64,000 nucleotides of DNA, taken from positions 96,558 through 160,557 of the forward strand of contig NZ_AMSF01000055.1 in the NCBI RefSeq assembly GCF_000334915.1, written 5' to 3'. Source of the DNA: Dyella ginsengisoli LA-4. GTDB lineage: Bacteria > Pseudomonadota > Gammaproteobacteria > Xanthomonadales > Rhodanobacteraceae. The translations under genes and the position numbers were made by a program. Below the pieces are notes generated by a model. The model did no database searches, had not been told where the DNA came from, and saw only the letters and a program-made list of their open reading frames with translations. Positions 43,555-51,672 of the stretch are shown piece by piece (positions within the stretch are counted from its first letter, which is position 1; every line of letters starts with the position of its first letter).

Positions 43555-44328
43555 TCAGTCGTCGTCGCGGGGCACGCTGACCTTGCCCTTCACGCCGCTG
43601 TAGTCGACATCGCCGCTGCCCTTGGCACCGAGAGAGAGATCACCGGTGACATCGCGCACGTTGAGGTCGCCCGAGCCGAGCGTATCGGCACGCACGCTGC
43701 CACCGACGCGCTTGATGGTCACATCGCCCGAACCGATGCTGCCCACGCGGGCATCGCCGCGCACGCCATCGATACGGGCATCGCCCGAACCGACCGAACC
43801 GATCGACAGGCTGCCGATGTCGTTGGCGTCGACGTCGCCGGAGCCCACGCTGGTGGCGAAGCGCCCGGCGATGCGCTTGACATGCAGGTCGCCGGAGCCG
43901 ACCTGGCTGTCCAGTTGCTGCACGTCGCTCACATCGGCGTCGCCCGAGCCCACGGCCACGGTGAGCGGCATGCCGGCCGGCAGCTGGACGTTGACGTCGA
44001 GGCTGCTGTACGAGCTGCCGAACAGGTTGAAGTGCATGCCCTCGTGGCGGGCCAGTTCGATGATTAGCTGGTCGCCGTCGCGATGCGATTCCACCGTGAG
44101 GCTGTCGAGCACGTCCTTGCTGGAGGCGCAGGCGCGGCCATCCAGGGTGAGCGCCGTGGCGGACGGGCTGCCGGTCACGTGCAGGTCTTCGGCATGCACG
44201 GCGATCTGCACGCTGCGCACGCCCTTCAGGTCGTCGTGCAGCTGGCGCGGCGCCTCGTACTTGCATTGGTTGGCCGCCAGCACGGGCAGCGGGGCGAGCA
44301 GGGCGGCGAACAGCAGGAGGTGGCGCAT
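43555..44328 (-). CDS. Exported DUF2807/DUF4097-like beta-helix protein with GSGD repeats
   Basis: The 257-residue precursor has a signal peptide (LLLFAALLAPLPVLA). From residue 127 it carries seven GSGD motifs, at 127, 144, 162, 180, 199, 218 and 237, at an 17-19 residue period. Each sits at a turn of a predicted beta-solenoid (for example VGSGDLHVKRIAGRF). This matches the head domain of the putative autotransporter adhesin/DUF2807 group. It has no membrane anchor, so it is probably periplasmic or exported. Function is not known. It converges with the permease gene and diverges from the small His/Met-rich protein gene. Confidence 0.8.
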   Translation of the reverse strand: MRHLLLFAALLAPLPVLAANQCKYEAPRQLHDDLKGVRSVQIAVHAEDLHVTGSPSATALTLDGRACASSKDVLDSLTVESHRDGDQLIIELARHEGMHFNLFGSSYSSLDVNVQLPAGMPLTVAVGSGDADVSDVQQLDSQVGSGDLHVKRIAGRFATSVGSGDVDANDIGSLSIGSVGSGDARIDGVRGDARVGSIGSGDVTIKRVGGSVRADTLGSGDLNVRDVTGDLSLGAKGSGDVDYSGVKGKVSVPRDDD

Positions 44329-44458
44329 GTCGATCTCCGATGGAAGGAATACCCCGCTCAGATGCACCCCGGCGCCGAAAGGTTGCAATCGCTGCGACCG
44401 GTCAACGGCGACGGGGGCACCACGTTCATGACGTCCACGCATTCCCGTGGAGATCCCC

Positions 44459-44974
44459 ATGCAGCACAAGACCCTGCTCGCTTCCACCCTGGCCCTGCTG
44501 ATCGCGGGTAGCGCTTCCCTCGCCTTCGCGCAGGACAAGACGCCCCCGGCTCCGCCGGCACCGATGGCCGGCCCGCACGGCATGCCCGGCGCACCCGGCA
44601 TGGGCCGCCACGGCGACTGGATGCGCCACGGTCCCGGCATGCACCGGATGGGTGACGAGGGCCGCGGCGTGATCGCCGACCTGCGCGGACTGGAGCACCT
44701 CTACCGCCAGGCCGGCCGCACCCGCGACCTCGCCGCCGTGTACGACGAGGTGCTGGCCAAGTCACAGGATCCGCGGGTGCGCGCCTACGCCTACCACCAG
44801 CTGGCGCGCGTGCAGGCACAGCCGACCAACCTCGATGCCGCCATCGCCACCATGCGCAAGAGCCTGGACGAGAGCCTGGCCAACGAGGCGAAGCACCGGG
44901 CCGAGATGGAACGGATGCGCGCGCGCTGGGAGCAGAAGCAGGGTGCGACGGCAAAGGATGGCGGCGGCAGTTAA
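44459..44974 (+). CDS. Small exported protein with Met/His/Gly/Pro-rich segment
   Basis: The 171-residue precursor has a signal peptide ending LAFA-QD (residues 1-24). Residues 31-65 are rich in Met, His, Gly and Pro (H40, H51, H57, H62 and six methionines), a composition common in periplasmic copper or nickel binding proteins. A helical C-terminal region follows (DLRGLEHLYRQAGRTRDLAAVYDEVLAKSQD ...), perhaps TPR-like. No family was recognised. The start at 44459 has GGAG eight bases upstream; an in-frame GTG at 44447 is less likely. Confidence 0.7.
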   Translation: MQHKTLLASTLALLIAGSASLAFAQDKTPPAPPAPMAGPHGMPGAPGMGRHGDWMRHGPGMHRMGDEGRGVIADLRGLEHLYRQAGRTRDLAAVYDEVLAKSQDPRVRAYAYHQLARVQAQPTNLDAAIATMRKSLDESLANEAKHRAEMERMRARWEQKQGATAKDGGGS

Positions 44975-45015
44975 AGCCGCGGACGGCGGCGGCGGGTGCG
45001 GGCGATACCTGCGTC

Positions 45016-45831
45016 CTACGCCTGGCCGCCGCGATCCTCTTCGCGCTTGACGGCGTTCCAGAGCAGTTCCTGTGCCGCCAGATCGCGCTGGTCCAGCGGC
45101 TGGCCCGCCTCGTCCGCCAATGCCTCCATGCGCCGGAAGCGGCGCTCGAACTTGGCGTTGGCCCGGCGCAGGGCCTGCGAAAAATCCACGCCCGCATGCC
45201 GGGCGAGATTGACCAGTACGAAGGCGACGTCGCCGATCTCGTCCTCCAGCCGTCCGGTATCGGCGCCGGCGGCAAACTCCGCGCGTACCTCCTCGACCTC
45301 CTCGGCCAGCTTGTCCAGCACCGGCGCCGGGTCCGGCCACTCGAAGCCGGTCCGCGCGGCCTTCTCCTGCAGCTTCTGCGCCCGCTTCCACTCCGGCAGG
45401 CCGCGCGACACGCCGGCCAGCGCGCTGGCATCGTGCGTCTCGCCCCTGGCCGCGCGCTCCTCGGCCTTGATCGCCTCCCACGCCGCCTTCTGCGCCTCGA
45501 CGTCGTCGTAGGCGACATCGCCGAACACATGCGGATGGCGGCGGATCATCTTGTCGCTGATCGCATGCGCGACATCGGCAAACTCGAACAGTCCGCGCTC
45601 GCGCGCCATCTGCGCATGAAACACCACCTGCAGCAGCAGGTCGCCGAGTTCGTCGCGCAGGTCGGGCCAGTCCTGGCGATCGATCGCGTCGGCGACCTCG
45701 TAGGCCTCCTCGATCGTGTACGGGGCGATGGTGGCGAAATCCTGCTGCAGATCCCACGGGCAGCCGCCCTGCGGATCGCGCAGGCGGGCCATGATGGCGA
45801 GCAGATCGTCGAGGCTGTGGCGTTGAGTCAT
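45016..45831 (-). CDS. mazG: Nucleoside triphosphate pyrophosphohydrolase MazG
   Basis: The 271-residue protein carries two MazG domains. The first has EEAYEVADAIDRQDWPDLRDELGDLLLQV. The second has EEVEEVRAEFAAG and LEDEIGDVAFVLVNLARH, giving the E-x-x-E plus E-x-x-D metal sites. It hydrolyses abnormal or excess NTPs, cleaning the nucleotide pool. The length is close to the E. coli protein (263). It is followed upstream by a GA-rich repeat region. Confidence 0.95.
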   Translation of the reverse strand: MTQRHSLDDLLAIMARLRDPQGGCPWDLQQDFATIAPYTIEEAYEVADAIDRQDWPDLRDELGDLLLQVVFHAQMARERGLFEFADVAHAISDKMIRRHPHVFGDVAYDDVEAQKAAWEAIKAEERAARGETHDASALAGVSRGLPEWKRAQKLQEKAARTGFEWPDPAPVLDKLAEEVEEVRAEFAAGADTGRLEDEIGDVAFVLVNLARHAGVDFSQALRRANAKFERRFRRMEALADEAGQPLDQRDLAAQELLWNAVKREEDRGGQA

Positions 45832-45838
45832 GGGTGGG

Positions 45839-45988
45839 AGAAGTGAGTGAAGAGGAGTGAGGAGTGAGGAGTGAGAGTGGAGCGTCGCATCCGCATGCGA
45901 GTCAAGGAAACAGCACCAACACCGGACACCTGCTCTCTCTCACTTCTCACTCCTCTCCACTCACTCCTCACTCCCCTCCACTCACTCC
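45839..45988. repeat. GA/CT-rich imperfect inverted repeat around a unique core
   Basis: Bases 45839-45885 are tandem GAGTGAG/GAGGAGTGAG-like units (purine-rich on the plus strand). Bases 45936-45988 are the matching CTCACTC/CTCCACTCACTCC units, so the two sides are imperfectly complementary around a core of about 50 bases. The block lies between the mazG start and the cysQ stop, and one unit supplies the cysQ stop codon. The purine/pyrimidine mirror content could allow triplex or slipped DNA. No coding use is supported. Confidence 0.75.
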
Positions 45989-46797
45989 TGAGCTCTTGCC
46001 AGTCGCTCGGCCCAATCGATTTCCGAGTCGCCGACGGCAACGAACTCGGGGTTGAGCAGCGACTCGCCCCGGTTGTAGCGCAGCGGCATGCCTTCCAGAT
46101 CGAGCACCGCCCCGCCGGCCTCCTCCAGCACGCACTGCGCGGCAGCCGTGTCCCACTCGCTGGTCGGGCCGCGGCGCAGGTAGAGGTCGGCGTCGGCGCG
46201 GGCGATCAGGCAGAACTTCAGCGACGAGCCCATCGCCAGCGTGGTGAACGGGCCGCCCAGCAACTGCTCGAGCAGCACCGCATCGCTGCCGCCGTGCGAG
46301 CGGCTGCCGGCGACCACCGGCGGATCGGACAGCGCCCGGCTGCGCATCGGCAACCAGCCCTCGTCGTCGCGGCGCATCCACGCACCACCACCGCGCTCGG
46401 CGGCGTAGACCTCGTCCATCGCCGGCGCCAGCACCACGCCGAGCACGGGACGGTGATGGTCGATCAGCGCGATGTTCACGGTGAACTCGCCGTTGCGCTT
46501 GACGAACTCGCGGGTGCCGTCGAGCGGATCGACCAGCCAGTAGCGATCCCAGCCCCGGCGCACGTCCCAGTCGCAGGCGCGGGCTTCCTCGGAGATCACC
46601 GGAAGCACCTCGTCCAGTGACGCCAGGCCCTGGGCGATGACCGCCTGCGCGGCGAGATCGGCGGCCGTCAACGGCGAGCGGTCGTCCTTGTGCTCGACGT
46701 CGAAATCGCTGGCGTAGACGGTCATGATCGCCTCGCCCGCCTGGCGGGCGATGGCGGCGACACGGGCCAGCAGCGGGGAGAATGGCACGGCGCTCAT
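45982..46797 (-). CDS. cysQ: 3'(2'),5'-bisphosphate nucleotidase CysQ
   Basis: The 271-residue inositol-monophosphatase-fold enzyme has DRSPLTAADLAAQ, ISEEARACDWDVRRGW, the metal motif LVDPLDGTREFVKRNGEFTVN, and SEWDTAAAQCVLEEAGGAV. It removes PAP/PAPS by-products of sulfate assimilation. Its start overlaps the nudE stop (ATGA). The stop codon lies at the edge of the GA-rich repeat. Confidence 0.92.
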   Translation of the reverse strand: MSAVPFSPLLARVAAIARQAGEAIMTVYASDFDVEHKDDRSPLTAADLAAQAVIAQGLASLDEVLPVISEEARACDWDVRRGWDRYWLVDPLDGTREFVKRNGEFTVNIALIDHHRPVLGVVLAPAMDEVYAAERGGGAWMRRDDEGWLPMRSRALSDPPVVAGSRSHGGSDAVLLEQLLGGPFTTLAMGSSLKFCLIARADADLYLRRGPTSEWDTAAAQCVLEEAGGAVLDLEGMPLRYNRGESLLNPEFVAVGDSEIDWAERLARAQE

Positions 46798-47351
46798 GAG
46801 CGTTCGAACCGGCCGGCGAGGTATTCGCGCGCCATGAACAGGGCGGCGATCGAGCGTCCCTCGGTGACGTCGTCGCGGGCGATCAGGGCGTGCAGCTCAT
46901 CCAGTTTCCAGGGCACCACTTCCAGTTCCTCCGGTTCGTCGCCCTGCAGGCGTTCGGGATACAGGTCCTGCGCCAGCACCACGTGCGCCATGTGGGTCAT
47001 GTAGGCGGGTGCGAGCGACAGGTGGTGCAGGATGGTGAGCTTGCGCGCGCCGTAGCCGACTTCTTCCTTCAGCTCGCGGTCGGCGCCCTGCTCGACCGTT
47101 TCGTCCTGGTCCAGCCGCCCCTTGGGCAGCCCCAGTTCGTAGCGACCGAGACCGGCGGCGTACTCGTTGACCAGCAGCACCGTCCGGTCGTCGATCATCG
47201 GCACGATGATCACCGCACCGAGGCCATGCGACTTCAGCCGCTCGTAGGTGCGCCGCTCGCCGTTGGAGAACTCCAGGTCGAGCTGCTCGGCGCGCAGGAA
47301 GGTGCTCTGCGCGACGTCGCGCCGGGCGTGGATGATCGGGAGCTTGGCCAT
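46794..47351 (-). CDS. nudE: Nudix hydrolase NudE-like, ADP-compound hydrolase
   Basis: The 185-residue protein has the Nudix box GRLDQDETVEQGADRELKEE-VGYGA after RYELGLPKG, and the following HLSLAPAYMTHMAHVVLAQDLYPE is typical of NudE. It hydrolyses ADP-ribose, NADH and related compounds. It is coupled to cysQ, a pairing conserved in several gammaproteobacteria. Confidence 0.9.
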   Translation of the reverse strand: MAKLPIIHARRDVAQSTFLRAEQLDLEFSNGERRTYERLKSHGLGAVIIVPMIDDRTVLLVNEYAAGLGRYELGLPKGRLDQDETVEQGADRELKEEVGYGARKLTILHHLSLAPAYMTHMAHVVLAQDLYPERLQGDEPEELEVVPWKLDELHALIARDDVTEGRSIAALFMAREYLAGRFERS

Positions 47352-47390
47352 CGGACGATTGTAGCCCGTCCCTTGCCGCCCGGCTGCGAC

Positions 47391-48167
47391 TCAGCGGCGC
47401 AGTCGCAACAGCGCCTCGGCGTGGATCGCCGGCACACCGGCCAGCACGCCGCGCGTATCGAGCGTCGGCGGCGCTCCCTCCAGGTCGGTGAACACGCCGC
47501 CGGCCTCGCGCACGATCACCGCCAGCGCGGCCACATCGAGGATGTTCACGTCCGACTCGATCACCAGATCCACGCCGCCACGCGCCAGCAAGTGGTAGTG
47601 ACAGAAGTCGCCGTAACCGCGGATGCGGTTGGAATCGCGGATCAACTGGCCCAGCGCGTCCCAGCGCGCGTCGGCGGTCAGCGTCTTGACGTTGCCGGTG
47701 GAGATCGCCGCCTGCGCCATCGTCGCCGTCGGCGCCACCTGGACGCGGTTGCCGTCCAGCCAGGCACCCCCGCCTGCATGCGCCCACATCGTCTCGCCGT
47801 ATACCGGCGCGCTGGACACGCCCAGTACCAGTTCGCCCCGGTACATCAGCGCGATCTGGGTGGAGAAGAACGGCGTGCGGCGGACGAAGCTCTTGGTGCC
47901 GTCCAGCGGATCGACCAGCCACAGCAGACCGTCGCGATCGCCATCCAGGCCGAACTCCTCGCCGTAGATCGCCGCCTCCGGCAGTGCCCGGGTGAGGATG
48001 GCGCGGATCGCCAGCTCGGCCTCGCGGTCGGCCACGGTCACCGGGGTGTCGTCGGATTTCAGCTCCACGTCCACGCCCCGGCGCCAGTAGTGCAGGATCA
48101 CCTCGGCGGCGGCGGCGGCGGCTTCGCGGGCAGCGGCCAGGGCGGGGGCGAGATCGGGGTGGCTCAT
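47391..48167 (-). CDS. Inositol-monophosphatase-family phosphatase (histidinol-phosphatase-like)
   Basis: The 258-residue enzyme has the family metal site LVDPLDGTKSFVRRTPFFSTQIALM, with E in IYGEEFG. The C-terminal FCHYHLLARGGVDLVIESDVNILDVAALAVIVREAGG is also typical. In Xanthomonadales such proteins are often called HisN-type histidinol phosphatases, but no his genes are nearby, so inositol phosphate or another sugar phosphate is possible. Its start overlaps the gspN stop (ATGA). Confidence 0.88.
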   Translation of the reverse strand: MSHPDLAPALAAAREAAAAAAEVILHYWRRGVDVELKSDDTPVTVADREAELAIRAILTRALPEAAIYGEEFGLDGDRDGLLWLVDPLDGTKSFVRRTPFFSTQIALMYRGELVLGVSSAPVYGETMWAHAGGGAWLDGNRVQVAPTATMAQAAISTGNVKTLTADARWDALGQLIRDSNRIRGYGDFCHYHLLARGGVDLVIESDVNILDVAALAVIVREAGGVFTDLEGAPPTLDTRGVLAGVPAIHAEALLRLRR

Positions 48168-49012
48168 CGGGAGACTCCGTTGGAAGCGGGGACGGCGCCG
48201 AGTCCGGCACCGCGCTGCAGGTGGACGACGCCCTGGGCGTCCGGTGGACCGAAGCGGGCCAGCCAGCGGGCCAGCGCAGGGTGGTCGCCGCGCGGCGCCA
48301 GCTCGGCCTGCAGACGCCAGCCCAGCGGACTGGCCTGGAGGCGTCCGTCCAGCTGCAGCGGCCCGTGCCCATCATCGTGCAGGCTCGCCTGGATCACCCC
48401 CGCGCGGGCGGTGAGCGTCGCGGCCAGGTTGCCCAGCGGCAACAGGCCATCCGCACCGTCGACCGCCGCGTCCAGCCAGCGCAGCTGGCCATCCATCGAT
48501 ACCGGCCAGCCGCCGCGCAGGGTGGCATGCGCCAGCTGGCCGCGCAGTTCGCCCCGCGGCCGTCCGAACGGCGTGGCCGGCGGCGGCACGAGGCGATCCA
48601 GCGCCAGCCGAAGCCGCACGTCATGCCAGCGTAGCGTGTCGTCTTCGCGGAAGAAGCCGCCCTGCGCATCGAGCATCGACCCGGCGAGCTCGACACTGCC
48701 CTGCGGCCGACCCAGCAGGGCGCGGCGCGACAGCGTCCAGCGCAGTCGCCCCAGATCGGTGCCGTCGGCCGCCACGAGCGCCTCCGCCTGGCCGTCCCAG
48801 ACGCTGCCGGAAACGCCACGCAGCGCAACGCCGTGCATGCGTGCGTTGAGCCAGGGCGCAACCCAGCGCGCCGGCGCGGACCACACCAGCAGCGCGAGCG
48901 CCAGCAGCAGCGTCGCCAGGCACAGCAGCAGGACTTTCCACCACTTCAACGGGCCGGACTCCGGGATCGGGCGATGCCGCGGCTTGAGTGCCCGGCGCCA
49001 GCCCACGATCAT
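48164..49012 (-). CDS. gspN: Type II secretion system protein N
   Basis: The 282-residue protein has one N-terminal membrane helix (WWKVLLLCLATLLLALALLVW). The periplasmic domain has VALRGVSGSVWDGQAEALVA and LRWTLSRRALLGRPQGSVELAG, which follow the GspN pattern. It would support the inner-membrane platform of type II secretion, but the rest of that system is not in the window. Its start is only six bases from the divergent bioA start, so both promoters must lie inside the neighbouring coding sequence. Confidence 0.85.
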   Translation of the reverse strand: MIVGWRRALKPRHRPIPESGPLKWWKVLLLCLATLLLALALLVWSAPARWVAPWLNARMHGVALRGVSGSVWDGQAEALVAADGTDLGRLRWTLSRRALLGRPQGSVELAGSMLDAQGGFFREDDTLRWHDVRLRLALDRLVPPPATPFGRPRGELRGQLAHATLRGGWPVSMDGQLRWLDAAVDGADGLLPLGNLAATLTARAGVIQASLHDDGHGPLQLDGRLQASPLGWRLQAELAPRGDHPALARWLARFGPPDAQGVVHLQRGAGLGAVPASNGVSR

Positions 49013-49018
49013 AGCCGG

Positions 49019-50383
49019 ATGAACAAGCACGACCGCAGCAACCGCGCGCTCGCCGCGCGCGATCTCCGCCACGTCTGGCACCCCTGCACCCAGATGCACG
49101 ACCACGAACGCGTCCCGATGGTGCCGATCGTCCGCGGCGAAGGCGCCTGGCTGATCGATGCCGACGGCCGCCGCTACCTCGACGGGATCAGTTCCTGGTG
49201 GACCAACCTGTTCGGCCACGCCAACCCGCGCATCGCCGCGGCGCTGGCCGACCAGGCCCGTCAGCTCGAACACGTGATCTTCGCCGGCTTCACCCACGAG
49301 CCGGCGATCGCGCTGGCCGAGGAGCTGGTGCGCCTCACCCCGCCGGGACTGGAGCGGGTGTTCTTCGCCGACAACGGCTCGGCGGCGATCGAAGTGGCGC
49401 TGAAGATGAGCTTCCACTACTGGCTCAACCGGGGCCACGGCGAGAAGACCCGCTTCATCGCGCTCACCGGCAGCTACCACGGCGAGACGCTGGGCGCGCT
49501 GTCGGTCAGCGACGTGGCGCTGTACCGCAAGACCTACGCGCCGCTGCTGCTGACGCCGATCCTGGCACCCTCGGCCGACACCTACGAGGGCGAGCCGGGC
49601 GAGACGCCGGCACAGATCGCGGCGCGCCGGCTGGGCGAGCTGCGCACCCTGCTGGAGCAGCACGCGCACGAAACCTGTGCGGTGATCGTCGAGCCGCTGG
49701 TGCAGTGCGCCGGCGGCATGCGGATGTATCACCCGGACTACCTCGCCGGCCTGCGCACGCTGTGCGACGAGTTCGACGTGCACTTCATCGCCGACGAGAT
49801 CGCGGTGGGTTTCGGCCGTACCGGCACGATGTTCGCCTGCGAACAGGCCGGCGTCTCGCCGGACTTCATGTGCCTGTCCAAGGGACTCACCGCAGGCACC
49901 CTGCCGCTGGCGGTGGTGCTCACCACCGACGGCGTCTACGACGCGTTCTACGCCGAGTACAGCGCCGGCAAGGCCTTCCTGCATTCGCACAGCTACACCG
50001 GCAATCCGCTGGCCTGCCGGGTGGCGCTGGAGACGCTGGCGATCTTCCGCGACGAGCCGGTGCTGGAGCGCAACCGCGCGCTGGCCGCGCATCTGGCCGG
50101 GCGGCTGGCGCCGCTGCGCGACCATCCCCACGTGGCCGATGTGCGCCAGACCGGGATGATCGCCGCGGTCGAACTGGTCGCCGACAAGGCCAGCCGCACG
50201 CCGTTCCCGGCCGGCGAGCGGCGCGGGCTGGAGGTCTACCTCTACGGACTCGAACACGAGGCGCTGCTCCGCCCGCTCGGCAACATCGTCTACTTCATGC
50301 CGCCCTACGTCACGACGCAGGCGGAACTCGATCACCTGGTCGACACCGCCCTCGCGGGCATCGAGCACGCGCTCGCACGCTGA
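49019..50383 (+). CDS. bioA: Adenosylmethionine--8-amino-7-oxononanoate transaminase
   Basis: The 454-residue PLP aminotransferase makes diaminopelargonic acid in biotin synthesis. Motifs seen include HVWHPCTQMHDHE near the N-terminus, FADNGSAAIEVALKMSFHYW, TGSYHGETLGALSVSD, FIADEIAVGFGRTGTMFACEQ and the lysine in CLSKGLTAGTLPLAVV. The N-terminal W-H-P-C/T region matches the SAM-binding part of BioA. It stands alone, not in a bio operon. Confidence 0.95.
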   Translation: MNKHDRSNRALAARDLRHVWHPCTQMHDHERVPMVPIVRGEGAWLIDADGRRYLDGISSWWTNLFGHANPRIAAALADQARQLEHVIFAGFTHEPAIALAEELVRLTPPGLERVFFADNGSAAIEVALKMSFHYWLNRGHGEKTRFIALTGSYHGETLGALSVSDVALYRKTYAPLLLTPILAPSADTYEGEPGETPAQIAARRLGELRTLLEQHAHETCAVIVEPLVQCAGGMRMYHPDYLAGLRTLCDEFDVHFIADEIAVGFGRTGTMFACEQAGVSPDFMCLSKGLTAGTLPLAVVLTTDGVYDAFYAEYSAGKAFLHSHSYTGNPLACRVALETLAIFRDEPVLERNRALAAHLAGRLAPLRDHPHVADVRQTGMIAAVELVADKASRTPFPAGERRGLEVYLYGLEHEALLRPLGNIVYFMPPYVTTQAELDHLVDTALAGIEHALAR

Positions 50384-50401
50384 ACATTTCCGGGCCACTT
50401 C

Positions 50402-51136
50402 ATGCGCACGATTCGTATCCACGTCGAACAGCCCCTGGCACCCGGCTCCGCGGTCACGCTGCCGGCGCAGGCGGCCGAGCATGTCGCACGCGTGCTGCGG
50501 CTGGCCGCCGGCGAACCGGTGGTGCTGTTCAACGGCGACGGCCACGACTACGCCGGGCGCCTCGCCGAGGTGGGCAAGCGGCAGGTGACAGTGGCCGTGG
50601 AGAGCCGCGCACCAGTCACCTGCGAATCGCCGCTGCCGCTGGTGCTGGCCCAGGGCGTGGCGCGCGGCGAGAAGATGGACCTGATCGTGCAGAAGGCCAC
50701 CGAACTGGGCGTGGCGGCGATCGTACCGCTGGTCACCGAGCGCTCCGAGGTGAAGCTGGACGGCGAGCGGGCTGCCAAGCGCCTGGCGCACTGGCAGGCG
50801 GTGATCGCCAGCGCCTGCGAGCAGTGCGGGAGAGCCGTCCTCCCGCGCATCGTCGCCCCGCTGCCATTGGCGACCTGGCTCGGCGCACTGCCGGATGACG
50901 GTGCCCTGCGCCTCGCGCTGCTGCCGGAGGGCGACGGCCGCGGGCGCGATCTGGTACCACCTGCCGCGGGGGCGATCCTGGTCGTGGGGCCGGAGGGCGG
51001 CCTGGGCGAACGCGATGTCGCCAGCCTCGAGGCAAACGGTTTCCGCGGACTGCAGTTGGGTCCGCGCATCCTTCGCACGGAAACCGCAGGGCTGGCGGCA
51101 CTGGCTGCACTGCAGGCGCTGCACGGCGATTTCTGA
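50402..51136 (+). CDS. rsmE: 16S rRNA (uracil-1498-N3)-methyltransferase
   Basis: The 244-residue SPOUT-class methyltransferase ends in the knotted SAM site VVGPEGGLGERDVASLEANGFRGLQLGPRILRTETAGLAAL. An N-terminal PUA-like domain (HVEQPLAPGSAVTLPAQAAEHVARVLRL) binds rRNA, and QKATELGVAAIVPLVTERS is typical of RsmE. It methylates the 30S ribosomal RNA. Confidence 0.95.
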   Translation: MRTIRIHVEQPLAPGSAVTLPAQAAEHVARVLRLAAGEPVVLFNGDGHDYAGRLAEVGKRQVTVAVESRAPVTCESPLPLVLAQGVARGEKMDLIVQKATELGVAAIVPLVTERSEVKLDGERAAKRLAHWQAVIASACEQCGRAVLPRIVAPLPLATWLGALPDDGALRLALLPEGDGRGRDLVPPAAGAILVVGPEGGLGERDVASLEANGFRGLQLGPRILRTETAGLAALAALQALHGDF

Positions 51137-51150
51137 TCGCGAAAAGACGA

Positions 51151-51175
51151 ACGGCGCGCCCATAGGGCGCGCCGT
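51151..51175. terminator. Hairpin between convergent rsmE and chpC
   Basis: Eleven bases, ACGGCGCGCCC (51151-51161), pair perfectly with GGGCGCGCCGT (51165-51175) around ATA. The hairpin lies 14 bases after rsmE and 20 before the chpC stop. There is no T run on the plus strand; the minus strand has TCGTCTTTTCG after it, so it ends the Chp transcript better than rsmE. Confidence 0.7.
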
Positions 51176-51195
51176 CCTCCAGGGATGCAGCCGGC

Positions 51196-51672
51196 TCAGG
51201 CCTCGGCGACGAGCACGCCGGTGAGTTCGCGCTCGAGCATCTCCAGGTCGGGAATCACCGCCAGATCGTCGCGCACCAGCACCTGGGCGCGTACCCCCGG
51301 AGGCAGCGCCGTGCCATCGTGGGTAGGAATGATCAGTTCGGCGTTGAGCGTGGTCAGGCGGGGGAAACCCCGCGTCACCACGGCGATGAATGGCAGTTCC
51401 GGGTTGTCGCCCAGTGCCTTCAGCACGGCGACGCGGACGGCCAGTTCCTGATCGCCTTCGCCGGCACCGGCCAGCTTGGTGAAAGCCACCAGGGGCACCC
51501 TCCAGCCACGCCAGGCGATGCGTCCGAGCACCCACTCCGGGGCACCTTCGACCGGCTCGAGCGCCGGCATGGTGATTACTTCGGCGATCGTGGCGTTCGG
51601 CAGCAGCAGGCGCAGGTCGCCGGCCGGCACCAGCACGCAGCGGATCTCGCGCGGTAGGGGCTGTTCGCTCAT
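51196..51672 (-). CDS. chpC: ChpC, CheW-domain adaptor
   Basis: The 158-residue protein has a CheW-like fold: IRCVLVPAGDLRLLLPNATIAEVI, then WVLGRIAWRGWRVPLVAF and LVRDDLAVIPDLEMLERE. It would be a second adaptor to the ChpA kinase, next to PilI. Its start overlaps the chpB stop by one base, and position and size fit Pseudomonas ChpC, which comes after ChpB. Confidence 0.85.
   Translation of the reverse strand: MSEQPLPREIRCVLVPAGDLRLLLPNATIAEVITMPALEPVEGAPEWVLGRIAWRGWRVPLVAFTKLAGAGEGDQELAVRVAVLKALGDNPELPFIAVVTRGFPRLTTLNAELIIPTHDGTALPPGVRAQVLVRDDLAVIPDLEMLERELTGVLVAEA

Noticed and set aside
45839..45988. CRISPR-like or coding reading of the GA-rich repeats
   Set aside because: Units are 7-10 bases, adjacent and without unique spacers; small frames through it are purely repetitive.
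49013..51535. Open frame upstream of gspN on the minus strand giving a 1123-residue protein
   Set aside because: It runs antisense through bioA and rsmE, both firmly identified. Only the last 282 residues, from 49012, look like a real protein.
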